From contig JAJLRJ010000015.1 of assembly GCA_024195265.1 (NCBI GenBank), positions 171,864 through 235,863 on the forward strand: 64,000 bases of DNA, in the 5' to 3' direction. The notes beneath the pieces are model-generated. The model did not search any database. It was not told where the DNA came from and saw only the letters and a program-made list of their open reading frames with translations. The DNA is from Dendrophyllia cribrosa. Taxonomy: Eukaryota > Cnidaria > Anthozoa > Scleractinia > Dendrophylliidae. The stretch's first letter is position 1. Each line of letters begins with the position of its first letter. Shown piece by piece: positions 1-12,252 of this stretch. A program made the position numbers and the translations under genes.

Positions 1-666
1 CGAGGATTAAACATTTTAAGCAAGAGCTTCTGAAGCGGCCATCATGGTGCCCACTTTAAGGCACCAAATTGGCCTCGCTATAAGACGATGAAATCGGCTT
101 ATTACTTTCAAATGGTTCAGTTTTGTTTACTTTAACGGCTATTCCGAATTAGCGCGACAAATTGCATGACACATTTAAAACCTTCATAAATCGGAGGTAA
201 AACATCTTTAGAACCTGAAACTTTCTCTAAAAGATTAAAATACTGGTATCCACATACCATTTTGTAAACATGGCATGTGAAAACCAAGAATAGGATGGTT
301 CATATTTGATGAGAACTTAAATTGAATATATAAATTTTTGTTGTTGGGATTTGCCATAGGAAACCTCAAAGTGAGTCTAAATCTTGAATACTATGGTGAT
401 CATTTGAAATACATTTTTGAAATTCATGTGGCACAACACTTTGTGTTAGTCTCTTCGAGTTTGTTGTACCAAATTTCTTTATCAATAGAAATCCATAATC
501 TGATTCCACTGTCAAGTGGTAGTTCGAACTGGGTTTTTTAGCAACTAAAATCCATTAGATTCATTCACATTTGGCAGCCCAAAACAGACATCACAAAAAA
601 GCAGAATACCACTAACAGAGAGAATGGTGAGACTATGCTAGCAACATGACCTTTTGAGAAAAGGTA
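1..666. other. non-coding stretch, nothing identified
   Basis: AT-rich sequence with only short open frames lacking recognisable protein character. I see no splice-bounded exon, RNA gene or terminal repeat. Confidence 0.4.
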
Positions 667-767
667 TTAAAAACGTTTTATCAACCTCGTTCCCAGCGCT
701 TTTCCCTTTCCGCCCCTCCCCGTTTTGAAAGGGAAAAGCTCTGGGAACGAGGTTGACGTTTTACACC
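667..767. repeat. short palindromic repeat (MITE-like hairpin)
   Basis: Two arms, CAACCTCGTTCCCAG at about 681-695 and CTGGGAACGAGGTTG at about 741-755, are reverse complements. They continue through a shared GGGAAAAG/CTTTTCCC block around a short C/T-rich loop. The whole unit can fold into one hairpin. It looks like a small non-autonomous repeat; no target duplication is clear. Confidence 0.75.
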
Positions 768-1114
768 TTATTTTTGTGCATCATGCCATCTGAGTTTTAA
801 TTTCAGCCCAAGCAAAAACAAAACAACAGGACACTGTTGGAAATTTGGCCTTGAACAGAACTAAAAATGATGACAGTAAACAAATTTGACCAAGAAATAG
901 CCAGAAATGGAATGGGTGTCGGAAATTTTGGCCAGAAACAGTGAATGAAGTTGAATGTTTGCCTAGCATATATAGGAAGCAAGTCTGATCATGGGCAAGG
1001 AGACTTTTAGAGTTTACGCTTGGTCGACAAGGTCGAACTTTAAATAACAAGGTAACGGCGTTTATTTGAATTCGGTATTGTGTAACTGACTGTTAACATG
1101 AGAGAAGGTACCCA

Positions 1115-1462
1115 GGGGGGTACTCCGGATTTAAAGTGATGAAGATGATCGAATGGGGAAAAAAATCAATGCCCAAAAAATCCAGCAAAACCCAGAAAAA
1201 TCCCCTCAACCTTTAACAAGTTTGGTTGTACTACATTCGAAACACTATGCGGGCACCACGCACGGCAACAATTCTTTACCACGAATCTTCATATTGTTTT
1301 AAATACCCCCCAAAATTCCCTTCTTCACTCAAGCCACCCACATAAATACTTGCCAAAATGTTCTTACCCTAAAAAATCCTGGAATCGAAAATTTCGAACC
1401 CAAAAAAATCCTTTGAGATTCCCCGTTACTTAAATCAGGAGTACCCCCCCCCCCCCCCCCCC
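1115..1462. repeat. inverted-repeat element ending in poly-C
   Basis: The left end GGGGGGTACTCCGGATTTAA and the right end around 1430-1450 (TTAAATCAGGAGTACCCCCC) are inverted copies about 20 bases long. The interior is A-rich with repeated CCCAAAAAA-like words. The right end runs into a C homopolymer (1444-1462). It reads as a small non-autonomous inverted-repeat element. Confidence 0.6.
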
Positions 1463-2358
1463 TCCCGGGAGGAGGTAGTTTTATGTTGAATAAACTGCAG
1501 CGGTCATTCCACCTAACGATTCGATATTTTGTTACACATAAAATGGAATAAACGAAACGTTAACAAATAATGATAACAATAGTTACCAGGATGTATTTTT
1601 CTAGATTTTATGTTAAGAGGACTATCTTTATCGAGATGTAAAGTTCGTAAGTATTTTCGTTTACAATGCTTATCTCCGGGGGCAGGGACAATAGACTTGT
1701 AAACGTCATTGTGTAAATGGCCAGGGGCTCCCCGGGGTCACTCCCACCGGGATGGGCGCTGATTGGTGCACTTTGTCACTAGCGTGTACTAGGCCGTTTA
1801 TAGTCACCAAAAAAGTAATCTCGTGAGACAGCATGCCGTTTCAACAACATGCGCTGGAAACGATTTATTTTAGTCCCGCACGATTTACGTTGTCATCATG
1901 TATGTGCCTTGTAAATCACCGTAACAAAATAAACTAGAAGCACCGGATAATCAGCTATAAAATAATGAAACGGTCTGAAGTCAGGTCTGTCAGGTGCGGT
2001 CTCTATAATATTTTTGACGCTTGGGTGTCCTGTGGATATAGTGTCCATAGCAACCTGGGAGGCCCAATGAAATCTCGCCATGTTGCATTTTAAAACTAAG
2101 ATTCAACTGAGATGGAAGGTGGGAATTGTAATGAAAATTTGACGAAAAGCGATTGAATTGTGCTCGAGTTGGACCGAGTTAGACCTAGTTGAACCTTCCC
2201 AAAGCAAATACTGAGGTAGGTGTTTTGATTCGAATAATGTTTGAAACTCCGTTTGGCCTGTACATGTATTGATACTGGAAGATTCGACTCCATTTTGAAA
2301 ATTTAAAACAGAAGGGTGTTTATTGGATAGAAAATTGCAGTGTTGGTGGCATAAGCTG
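1463..2358. other. non-coding stretch
   Basis: No gene, RNA or clear repeat was seen. Open frames here are short and compositionally random. Confidence 0.35.
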
Positions 2359-2490
2359 GTTCTGTCCTGGTGTACCGGTACACAAGGACAAAAACAAAAG
2401 ACTAAACAATAGACTACGCGGACACAATACCTTATAAACAAAGGGGAAACAATGTGAAATCCCTTGTGAACCCGTACACCAGGACAGAAC
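2359..2490. repeat. short inverted-repeat element
   Basis: TTCTGTCCTGGTGTACCGGT at the left and the matching inverted ACACCAGGACAGAA at the right bracket about 130 bases. Inner parts (ACACAAGG / CCCTTGTG) also pair. This is a palindromic MITE-type unit. Confidence 0.65.
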
Positions 2491-3173
2491 CCAAAAGCTT
2501 GTGTAATTTCTACTTCATATTTTAAGAGCTTATAATTTTACCTGTAATACTTATAATATGTTTTTTGTTTATGGTCAACCTAAATACAACAAGAGGCTAC
2601 ACTTAGCCTATACTCATGCGCAAGAGACTCTAAGACGCGCGATTGAAGTTACCAATTTTTCTGTGCTCGCTTTTAATATTTAATTTATTGATTCCGATCA
2701 AATCCACACTCGTCTATAACTTTCCAAGCTGTGAATTATTTCTGTTACATTTGAAAAGACTACTAAAAAAAATAGGCAGTAGATGATATGCTGTAAAAAG
2801 AAATTTGATAATCAATATAAAGATTTAGTTTTCCTGTGTTACTTAATCGCATGCAACCAGTGTAAAATGGGTTATTCCAGAAAAAATCCCCCCCCCCCCC
2901 CCCCCGACGGATGCAATATTTTTTTACCCCTCCCCCGCCCGGATTTACCGGCCAGGCCGACCACCCCTCGCACCTTGATTTTTAACCCAGATACCCCCTC
3001 CTGCCCGGATGGCCATTAACTTTTTGTAGGCCCTAAATAAACAGGAAATCGCATTCAGGAGATCCGGGATTTTTTTAAAGATTTCAAATCTTTGGTGAGA
3101 ATTGCTATGAATTGGTCAAACATTTTGTAAATAAACGTTGCGTGACGCATTCACTAAAATCTTTCCGTGATTG

Positions 3174-3366
3174 TGTAGTTCCAGAAAAAATCCATACCCA
3201 CCCCATGGAAGGTCATTGGAAATTCCTAGGGGAAGGGGGGTCTTAAAAGCCAACATTTTAGTAGCAAAGTATGAAGCTAAACTGGAATTTCCTGGGGGGA
3301 CAGGGAGTGCTAAACAAAAAACCTTCCGTGGGGGGAGTATAAATATTTTCTGGAACTGCACATTTT
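3174..3366. repeat. short inverted-repeat element
   Basis: TGTAGTTCCAGAAAAAAT near 3174 and ATTTTCTGGAACTGCACA near 3345 are inverted imperfect copies, with further pairing inside (GGAAGG / CCTTCC). The same TTCCAGAAAAAATCC word occurs at about 2876-2890, so it belongs to a dispersed family. Confidence 0.45.
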
Positions 3367-5270
3367 AAGACCAAATCGAAATGAAATGTTTCCATAACTT
3401 AAAGCTGGTTCTTTAAAAAAATGCTTTGATTTTGCCATCTGTAATAAGTTTTTTCCAAGCTTCACGGTTTCTTCAAAGTGTTGTCGCAAATACACAATTT
3501 TGCTTTGTGTAAATTTTATGTCAAATGTAATTTGATATCAAGCTGTTTTTATAATCACTGAATCTAAAATATATTTTCTATAAAAGGTCAAAACTTTTGA
3601 ATGAAACTCATATTTCCTTGAATGAAAATGTCTTTCCTTTGATTAAAAGAGTCGAACACTTTTCAGAATTCAGTGATTTTCTGCTTCTGGAAGTCTTGGC
3701 GATATATTGTATCCTAATTACTGCGAGGAACCGGCTAGCGTCTGCGAAAATATAATAAACATCACAAAATAATTCAATTCAGCAACCTATTTTTATTATA
3801 CTTTCTAAAATCGCCGACTTTTCCTGTGTAATAGAATGCCAATCTTATACGGAAAAATGATTCGTATAATAATGCTTTCGCTAATAAAAAAAACTGTTCT
3901 GAATGGTCAAAGGTACAGAAATGAAATGCTGGCGGCGTTTGAATCATGAGTTCGGATAGCTCATGGTCTGCTAACAAACACTTCGATTCACAGCTCGATT
4001 TTTCACTAAAACCTTTTTCCAAACCACGAAAATACCTAAAATAATATTTGAAAACAATACTTGGCCACATTTGGTGAAAGCTGAGCTTGGTAAAGCAGTA
4101 AAAATAACGAGAAAGCTCCGTTTACCTTTTCCACGAATCCAAAGCGCGCACGTACAAACAGAACTGCCTTGACAATCGAGTCGTCTAATCCGAAGCTATC
4201 AGAACTGTCTCATCGTACAGCAATCGGGTGAACTTGGCACAACTTCGCGCTTCGGAAAGTCGGACTTACTTACACAGGTGACAGCATAGTGGTTACTAGT
4301 AACCTAGTAACCACAAAAAGCAATAAAGTCAGTAAAAATCTACATTAATATGACACGCATTCCCTAGTCCATAATCCACAGAAGTCCAGTCCCAAAGTCC
4401 AGATGTTTTATTAAATCTGATGGGTTGAGGTAACGACGCTGTTTTGCCGTGTGTTTCTATTGTTCTTTCTTGAAAAAAGTCTTGAAATTACTCATGACAG
4501 GCAGCAAGGACTGCTCCGATACAGACATTACAAAGAATCGGCAGTAAAACGGGAAATAAATTGCAAGTGCGAGAGATCGATGTTTGACATTTTTGCCTCG
4601 GAAGAAGTCTGATTAAAAATAGCTCTTAGTTTTTTCAGAATCGCGACAAATTCGGCTTCAAGTTGTATGCTGTGTATAAAAGCAACGTTCACCTCTGTGG
4701 GAGAAATACAGGACTGACTTATACACCAATAAGACCAAATGACAGAAAATGTTTGTCATGCACATGCGTATCAAACATTTGTTTTATACTTCAATGCACC
4801 ATAAGAAAAGAAGCAATTTAAATTTTAAAAATTTAAACAAGATAAGAAGATGTCCGACATGGAGAATTCAGTCATCGTACCTGCAAACCACGTTACTATT
4901 GAATGTTTTATAAATGAAGGCTGTACCACAATGAAGCCAGTCATTGTTGTGAAGATAATATATACCTGACGTGAACATTACTGATGTGAGTAGGGTTGTA
5001 GGAGACGCTGTCGTGACACTTCAGTAACGATGTTTTGCCGAAAGTGAGAGTAGCCGGAAGTCACTACACCGGAAGTTTAAAAATAAAAGCTGTGAACCGG
5101 AAATACACAATTTAAAATATGCGTGAATAAATTTGCATGCAAAATCGTGACACAAAAAATAAAAATAATAAAAAGAAAAACGAAGCCCATTTTATAACTC
5201 ATGCCGCTACGCGCATGAGTAACAAGATCCGAAACTATTTACTGCATGGCAATTATATGCTGTCCCGGCT
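3367..5270. other. non-coding stretch
   Basis: About 1.9 kb with no supportable gene. The longest frame (minus strand, 3774-4070) has no recognised motif and no exon signals that I trust. Confidence 0.35.
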
Positions 5271-6287
5271 ATAATTGAAGAAACGTTGACTCGTGAAAAG
5301 TATAAACCATGAACTGAAAAGCCGATTGGGATTCTGGGATGACAGCAAATTGGCAAGCTTATGCCGTGTTTACACTTGGGATTTTTACTGCGGTTAAAGA
5401 GTTAACCTACCTAGGTAAATTTTTGGTCAATGTAAACATCAATTAATACCTTAGTAAATGCGGCAAAAGAAAAAGGAAATTTGACCATGGTAAAAGTTAT
5501 AACTATGCAGGCAAGGTTTTAGCTCGGTAACCGGGGTCAAATTGACAGATATATCCGGTTTTGGTGTCATGTTATTTGATTTACCGCGAAGTTCAGATCT
5601 GCTTCGTCGGGGGCTTCGTCACGTTTTATGCTATATTCTAGAGAGATGGAACAAAATAACGATAGTTGAACGTTCTAGGAGATTTTCGAACCAAAATTGA
5701 TTCCTTGGCCATGACCAAGCTCGTCTTGCATGCCTGCTATTTCGTTGAATAATTTGGAGCAAAATCATCTGTTTTCGCCTCACTTTCTTGAGGTGCTGAA
5801 ATAATAACAGCTTCTGTAATTTATTGCAAGGCTTCTATTTGCTGCTCAAAAACTAAAAAGTAAAAAGCAATGAGAGCCACCGCTATTCAGTTGATAGCGA
5901 TCATGTTTAAAAACCGCGCTCAATAGCTTGTACGTCCTGCCAATTCGATTCATCATGTTTATTTGTCGGTGTTGACTGATCAACTTAGGTTATTTGAGTC
6001 AGTATAAACACTGTACAAATTTACCATGGTTTAGTAACTTGACCTCAGTCAATTTAAACCGCGGTTAACGTTCAAATGTAAACACAGCATTAGTGACATT
6101 CTATTTCCTGATAATCAAGATGTTAAAATTGATTAAGAAATGTTAGAGCATAATTTTTGCATCCTGTGTTGATATAATGTGCATTCTATGACAGACGGAG
6201 ATTAATTGTCCAACTTCCCAGCAAACCTCTGGATCGCATTGTTCATGGTTTATGCTTTTCACAGTGACAACGTTTCTTCAATTAGGT
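5271..6287. repeat. outer inverted-repeat element enclosing a MITE
   Basis: AATTGAAGAAACGTTG at about 5273-5288 reappears inverted at about 6267-6282 (CAACGTTTCTTCAATT). The neighbouring GTGAAAAGTATAAACCATGAAC also pairs with GTTCATGGTTTATGCTTTTCAC. The arms are about 45 bases and enclose the TTA-flanked element at 5362-6089, so one inverted-repeat unit was entered by another. Confidence 0.65.
5362..6089. mobile_element. PIF/Harbinger-like MITE, TTA target duplication
   Basis: Termini TGCCGTGTTTACA and TGTAAACACAGCA are inverted with one mismatch, and inner parts also pair (GCGGTTAA / TTAACCGC). TTA stands directly outside both ends (5359-5361 and 6090-6092). A three-base TWA duplication is typical of the PIF/Harbinger superfamily. 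No transposase is inside, so it is non-autonomous. The superfamily rests on the target site alone. Confidence 0.65.
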
Positions 6288-6595
6288 GTATACATGTAAA
6301 GCTTACATATGCATGTATGTCCTATATATATATCGTGTTTTAATTATTATGGCTAGGAGTTTGCTTTAAGCTTGCATTATTATCTTGAAACCATCGCCAA
6401 AAGGGATAGAAGCAAAGAAGAAATATGGACTAAACAGATAAAATAACGGCAAGAAAAGTTAAAACTTCACAAGGAGAACCGTTACGGGTGTGAAATTCAA
6501 ATTTGACTAGCTAAAATATCATACTCATGCTAAAAGGTTCACAAATTCAAGTTTTTATTAGTTTTATTGTTGTCAAAGACGATGTCCTTTACAGG

Positions 6596-6659
6596 ATTTA
6601 AGAGCTGTTCTCTGTAAGAATCGAGAAAAGTGGGAAATGAAAAATTTTGACCCCCTTCA
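6596..6659. repeat. fragment of the foldback-arm family
   Basis: This piece resembles 18,024-18,090 and, inverted, 40,625-40,690: TTTAAGAG..GTTCTCTG, then GAAATGA..ATTTT..A, then CCCCCTTCAT. It is cut at its right edge by the mariner-like element that starts at 6662. Confidence 0.55.
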
Positions 6660-6661
6660 TA

Positions 6662-8765
6662 CAGTACCGCTCGAAACTATTAGTGCATTTGCCGCGGTTT
6701 CGCTTAGGTCAAACCGCAGTTTGGGGCTGCGGTTTCACCTAGGTATTTCTCGTCCAACCGCACTAAAAACCCCGTTTTCACCTCGGTATTTTGCGGTCGA
6801 AGAAAACCGCGGAAAGAATAGGACGCGGTCGTGTTTGAATAGAGTATTGCTTCCTTTGTTTTGAAGTTTATTAACAACAATAGGTGAGACGTGACGCTCC
6901 GGTGATTTGAACGTGAGACATTTCACATGTCAAAATCCGTCAGAAGTCGGCTGTGGATGCTGCTGTAACTAGAGAAAGAAATGAAAACTCACTTCTGGAA
7001 CAGAGCTTAAAATGCGAACTGTTTAAGAATTGCATTATGTTTCAACTCGTAATGAATAGCGGCGCTTAGATTCTTAAAACCGCTTCATTCAATCGAGAGA
7101 AATACAACTATGGATCATTAAAGTTTACATTCCGCGTGTCGCTTAAACTTTTTACGCCGAAATAAAATTCCGGTAATTCTAAGAACAATTTACAATACTA
7201 AAAGACACAGTCTGTTTTTTCTTTTTTTTCTTTAAGGTAAATTGAAATAAACAAAAACAACACCTAATCGCAGGTTAATTTTCCTCACGCGTGACAGGGA
7301 TGAAAGCACGCGTCGAACACAAAAACAAAATATCACGCGTACAGTTTGTTTACAAACTAAACTTCGCCTGCCATCGATCAATTCGTAAACTTGCTAACGA
7401 GATGTGTACATCAGAATATGTTCAGCTTAGATTGCTTTCTTTCTTTCGTTTGAACGTTAAAATATCGAAGGTTGTCCGTAAATAAATCTCTTTTTAAAAT
7501 CTTGATGGAGTTAAGATTTAATAGAAATACCGTCGGTGGCAAAATACTTCAAGAGTTTCCGCCACGAGTTGCCTTGGGTCGACAAGCAACGCAGCGGCCG
7601 ACCAGCGAAACTTCTTCCTGTTTCAAACGACTAGTTCTTCTAGATAAAACAATAAAATAACTTTCGCAATAAAAGGTGCAACTTCTTCACGGCAGATTTT
7701 GATCACGTGCTAGGCAACGAGATCTGCTATAAACAGATCGAATTTCATTTGAACGACTCGCGACAGTGAACGGGTGAAACAGAACAAAAATTTCGAATGG
7801 CTGGCTGTGAACAGCTATGGAAAAGTTTCGAATGGAGTAAGTTTTCTGCCAGAAAGCGAACAAAACCAAAACAGGTCACTTATATGTAGACAAGAGGTCA
7901 CAAGTGCCAGTGCGTTAGTCACGCAAATTTCATGTGTAAAATTCTTTCAGAACTTCATGTTTACTAATTGTGAAGATAAATGTTGAATGAAACTAAATAT
8001 AATAATCGATGTCAGACAGCGGGGAAAGGTACGTGGCAGAAAACAAATTTAGCAAATTTTGTAGTAATGTCAGGAAAAAGTTTACCGAATTTGCATATGT
8101 CAAAAGGGTAATTTGAAACCTGAATACAGACTTCCGTGAATTCTCTGTTTTCATTGCAGTTTCGCTCGCCAAATTACAAGTAAGCTTTTCCAAACTCTAC
8201 TGGCGTTAAATATAATCCTTGCACCCGCACTTCACCGCCGTCTTCGCGTGTTCCACTTCACACTGAACGGTACGGGACGGTACAGTCGATCGATTATAAA
8301 ATTAATGTATGAAGTCAATAAATCGACGCGTATAAAAACTTGAGTGTTTGGTGTAAACGTTCGCTATCTTTGCTACAAATGTATGAAGTCATAAAAAGCG
8401 ATAAAAATGAAGATCCTTGTTTTCATTCTCCGTTCCTGTGAACGGAGAAGATTCAACAGAACCAACTTGATATCGCTTTTATCACGATGTCAGATGTTTT
8501 GAAATCGACATCTCTAGCCTTTTGTTGCAGTGCCTCCTTGGAGAATATCACTAATATAGAGTTAAACAATACCATAACAATAGAAATTAGCCACTATTGT
8601 TTGTAACCTAGGTATTACCGCGTCTGTTTCCCCGCGGTGTTTCGGTCGCTTTCGTCCTTTCCGCGGTTGCGGTTTCGTCCCACCTAGGTGAATTCGCGGA
8701 AAACAAAATGGCGGCGGACGAGGTTTCACCGCGTCCTTATGCACTAATAGTTTCGAGCGGTACTG
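6662..8765. mobile_element. mariner-like TIR element, TA-flanked, no transposase
   Basis: CAGTACCGCTCGAAACTATT at the left and its exact inverse at the right form terminal repeats of about 27 bases. TA stands outside both ends (6660-6661 and 8766-8767), the usual Tc1/mariner target duplication. Next to the TIRs, sub-terminal blocks rich in CCGCGG and CCTAGGT also occur in inverted orientation. No open frame resembles a transposase, so the 2.1-kb unit is non-autonomous or gutted. Confidence 0.65.
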
Positions 8766-8812
8766 TATTTTGCATGCAGATAGGTCTTGATGCATATGGG
8801 GGATGTCCAAAA

Positions 8813-9080
8813 ATGACCTTTGTTAAGGATGTATCTTCCTTATTGCCATGGTAACAGTGGATGTTTGTTGGTGCCGCTTAACCCAATTTTGACCTCAAAA
8901 ACTGCTGTAAAAAGTTCAAAATGTCAGAGGTCGTTTCTTAAGTCCATTACAACTATACAAATCAATACTATTCTAGTTTACATTTATGTATGTGGTATCT
9001 TGTTACATGAACTGTACATGAACTTAACGGTCAAACAACTTGATGGTGTTTCAGCTATTTTTGTTCACGGGGCCTGAGCC
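8813..9080. repeat. dispersed repeat, inverted copy at 41,166-41,440
   Basis: About 270 bases match the reverse complement of 41,166-41,440. Shared landmarks include GCCATGGTAACA, GGATGTTTGTTGGTGCC, CTAGTTTACATTTATG and CAAACAACTTGATGGTGTTT. The copies are diverged. The family is unknown and non-coding. Confidence 0.75.
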
Positions 9081-9910
9081 TGTCATGCTACATACATGTA
9101 CCACAGTATACCAAAATAAACAAGCGGTTCCATCTTGGAAGTGAAGTGCTGCCACTTGAGTGAGTTTTAGTTTGGACGTCGTGTAGTGATTATGGTGCAT
9201 ATCTTTACAGCAGGGCTTCTGACACTATATCATCACCACTCCATCCATTTGAATATGATATGCTAAATTATAATTCAACACATTGATACAGTCTGCCCTG
9301 AAGTACTGTATGGTCATAATGCTCTCAATATTCGTACATGTATATCCAGCGATGTTGGTAAATTTCGCATTTCAAAAGAAAGTAAAAGAAACCGCTGCCT
9401 ATCATTTCCTATATTTAGGAGAAAAAATGTGTGACTATTAGATAAAAAAAGGAAATTGGAAGGAAGAGCTCTAGAGAAAACTTGTGGATCCCATGCATGA
9501 TTGGACTGAGCGCGAAGGATCGACTGAATTTTCAAATTCCAAACTCTTCAAGTCCACATGCAGCATGCATGAACATTGACTTTAGCTTTAAGGATTAAGA
9601 CTTTTTTCTCACGCACTGCAGTGTTGGGACATGACGACATTTGGAACTATTTAAATAGCTGACGTAAATTTTCAGTCAATAGCTGTTCACTGCTGTTAAA
9701 AATAACGTAGTTACTAGTAGTAATCATAAATTAAAAGAGTGTGTTCAACATATTTGTTATATTAAATTTTTGATTTTCATTTTTTTACCCTTTCGTGTAT
9801 AATTAGACTTTCTTACTCATCTTGCCAAATTTCAATCCATTACGAACATCAGAAGTCATTTTATTTTAACATTTATTTCCGAGAATTTATGGCCGCCATT
9901 AATCAACCTT
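9081..9910. other. non-coding stretch
   Basis: No gene or structured repeat was recognised. Confidence 0.35.
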
Positions 9911-10150
9911 GTTCCAAGGCTTGGTTGCGAATCGGAGAAAATGACGTCAAAGACTCAAACATAACTCACGGGTGGAAATTATAATAACAATCAACATAGA
10001 AAATTGCACGAAGAACAAGTCCAAAGTTTTTGTTGTTTTTTGCGTGATTTTCAATACTTATTGTTATTATAATCTCAACCTGTGAGGTATGTTTGAGTCT
10101 TTGACGTCATTTTCTCCCATTCGCAACCAAACCTTACCAAACCTTGGAAG
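9911..10150. repeat. palindromic MITE
   Basis: TTGGTTGCGAATCGGAGAAA on the left is matched by TTTCTCCCATTCGCAACCAA on the right. The pairing continues inward through TGACGTCAAAGACTCAAACAT and its inverse to a short central loop. Essentially the whole 240 bases can fold back on itself. Confidence 0.75.
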
Positions 10151-11438
10151 GGGAAGGAGAGCTTGCAGCGATGTCTCACGAATTTAAATATCTCCGCACA
10201 AAACTGGTTCGTAAAATGCTGATTGGTGGAGATTAAATTCGGGGATGACATTTTCATTCTTCACGCGCGTCGTGATCAAGACAAGACGATGCAACAACCC
10301 TTAATTAAACTGATTAAATTTCGAATTTAGGTTCTGTTTGTGACGCTTGCGAGAATTTCTTGAAATATCTGACGTTTTCTTTGGAACGAAGACCCGAACG
10401 GCGTCAAGGGTCGATGCTTTACTTTAAGCTTTTTTGCCTTCGAGATCTCTCGGCTTCGGCGACCTGTCAGATGGAGACTGTGCAGAGTTAAGACCAGCCA
10501 AATTTCAGCTTTTGTTTGGCTCAGCTGAAAAACATATTGGTTGGTGGGTTGCTTTCATGTTGATTTTGATGGAAAGGTTGTAAATAATTTCTTTGTTTTC
10601 TTCTCTGAAGCGGGCGCTGAAGATACAGAGGTTCTAAAATAATATGTTGACCGTTAATGTTTTTCATGTGCGGTCATGGAATTGATCTGTAGATTCAAGG
10701 TAAGCAGAGAGAGTTTTTCGCTTTAGAAAAAGGTCCGTACGACTTGTAGAGAGTTGAAACTTGTCTCAGTCAATTTTGTATTTTTTTTTTTTTTTAAAAA
10801 TAGAACATCGATTCACTCTGCAAGTTGTTTGAGTTGTGTCTGGAGTGCTGGACTAATTAGTTTACCAGTCTTGTGACTGTTTTGTTTTGTGTTTAATATG
10901 TCACTGTTTGATCCCAGGCTCTGAGTCAATCGGCTAAACAAATTTGGGTTAACCAATTTACAATAAATTTGAATCCTTCGTTATTTTATAATTTTTGTGG
11001 CACACAATGAGCAAACTCGATCAAAAAGTGTTGAGATTTTGTTGGCAAGTATTCCCGTCGTTTGATGCGCTTGTTACATGTTTGTTTTAGGTTGAACTCG
11101 TTTCCTGTTTTGTGATGATTGGCCCAATTCTGACAGCTCGGCCAGTGAGGAGCTGCGGGGAGTATTATTGGGGGAGGAACTCAAATTCATGAGACATCGC
11201 TGCAAGCTCTCGCTCAATCCCACCAACACCCCCCCCCCCCCACTCCCTGAGCCCAAGAGCTTGCTCGCAGTCTATAATGGCCAGCATTCATTTATATACA
11301 TTTTTAAGCTAATAATTTGTAAATGAGTGCGGTTTTCAAAACTTAGCATCAATTAAGACTTCGTAATGTCTTTTTGTTTTGTTATTGTTTACAATTTTTA
11401 CCTTTTTGTAGCTTAAACATAGGTTGATTTTCTTGCAG
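10151..11438. other. non-coding stretch with possible splice signals
   Basis: No clear protein. A potential donor (CAAG|GTAAGC) near 10,699 and the acceptor at 11,438 could belong to one transcription unit, but the sequence between them does not prove it. Confidence 0.25.
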
Positions 11439-11546
11439 GCATGTTTGATAGAAGAAAAAAAGAGAGCACGGCAGTCCAACAGTGCCCTGGAAAAACATCA
11501 ACAAGACTTCACGAAACAGTTCTTCTCGGATGACATTGCAGTTTAG
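11439..11546 (+). CDS. possible terminal coding exon of a host gene
   Basis: A pyrimidine-rich tract ending TTCTTGCAG is followed by an open stretch of about 35 codons rich in Lys, Arg, Glu and Gln (for example EEKKRARQSNSALEKHQQDF). It ends at TAG (11,544-11,546), and a GTAAGT donor follows at about 11,558. The composition suits the end of a coiled-coil protein, and the acceptor is good. No upstream exon was identified with confidence and I do not recognise the protein, so this may be a spurious frame. Confidence 0.25.
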   Translation, partial: ACLIEEKKRARQSNSALEKHQQDFTKQFFSDDIAV

Positions 11547-11631
11547 TAATGCATTTGGTAAGTGTTACATTGGAATGAATATTCAAGTATTTGAATCAAG
11601 GCTTTAAATTGAAACATATTTTATACATCTG

Positions 11632-12252
11632 TTACCACTACTTTCAGTGTTACGCAACCTTGCAAATCAAAACGACCGTTGAGTAGTTCAAGTTACTCTG
11701 CCGTCAATCATATCTAGTAGGAGGAGTTTGTATACTCCTGCGTGATCGTCTTTCGCCGAGTCATCTATAAATAGCAACTGTTCTCGGTGGAATTCAGCGA
11801 TTCTACGACGATATATCGCTCTATTTCTCTCATCACGTTGTTTGGCAATCGTATTGAACTATAACCAAGAAGTCAACATAAAAGTAAATACTTACAATGC
11901 CATGTCAGAGCAATGTTTACATTCGCTATTCGTCGGAATAAAGCGCCTGTATATGTAAGCTTATGCTTGCTTTGTTTTTTTTGTCCCGTTCCTGAGATGA
12001 TATAGATTTTTTTACAAATATAGCCGTTTCCGTACCGTTAATTAGCCTTGCTATTTTTTTACATCGTTTCATTATTTTATAGCTGCATGATTAGATCCTT
12101 AACTACAGGATCCGTTACTTCTATTTTGTTTCGGTGGTCTTTGCAATTATACAGTTACTCCTCCTACTAGGTGTGATTGACGGCAGAGTAAATTGAACTG
12201 CTCAACGGTCGTTTTGATTTGAAGGGTCACGTAACACTGAAAGTAGTGGTAA
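11632..12252. mobile_element. MITE with ~90-base inverted termini
   Basis: TTACCACTACTTTCAGTGTT on the left matches AACACTGAAAGTAGTGGTAA on the right. Pairing continues through CGACCGTTGA and CTCTGCCGTCAATCA to CTAGTAGGAGGAG. The interior (11,720-12,150) has no gene. I could not settle the target duplication. Confidence 0.8.

Noticed and set aside
2880..3019. Pro-rich frame after a poly-C tract
   Set aside because: Driven by the C homopolymer; no protein character beyond that.
4295..4320. Small hairpin GTGGTTACTAGTAACCTAGTAACCAC
   Set aside because: Too short and isolated to call a feature.
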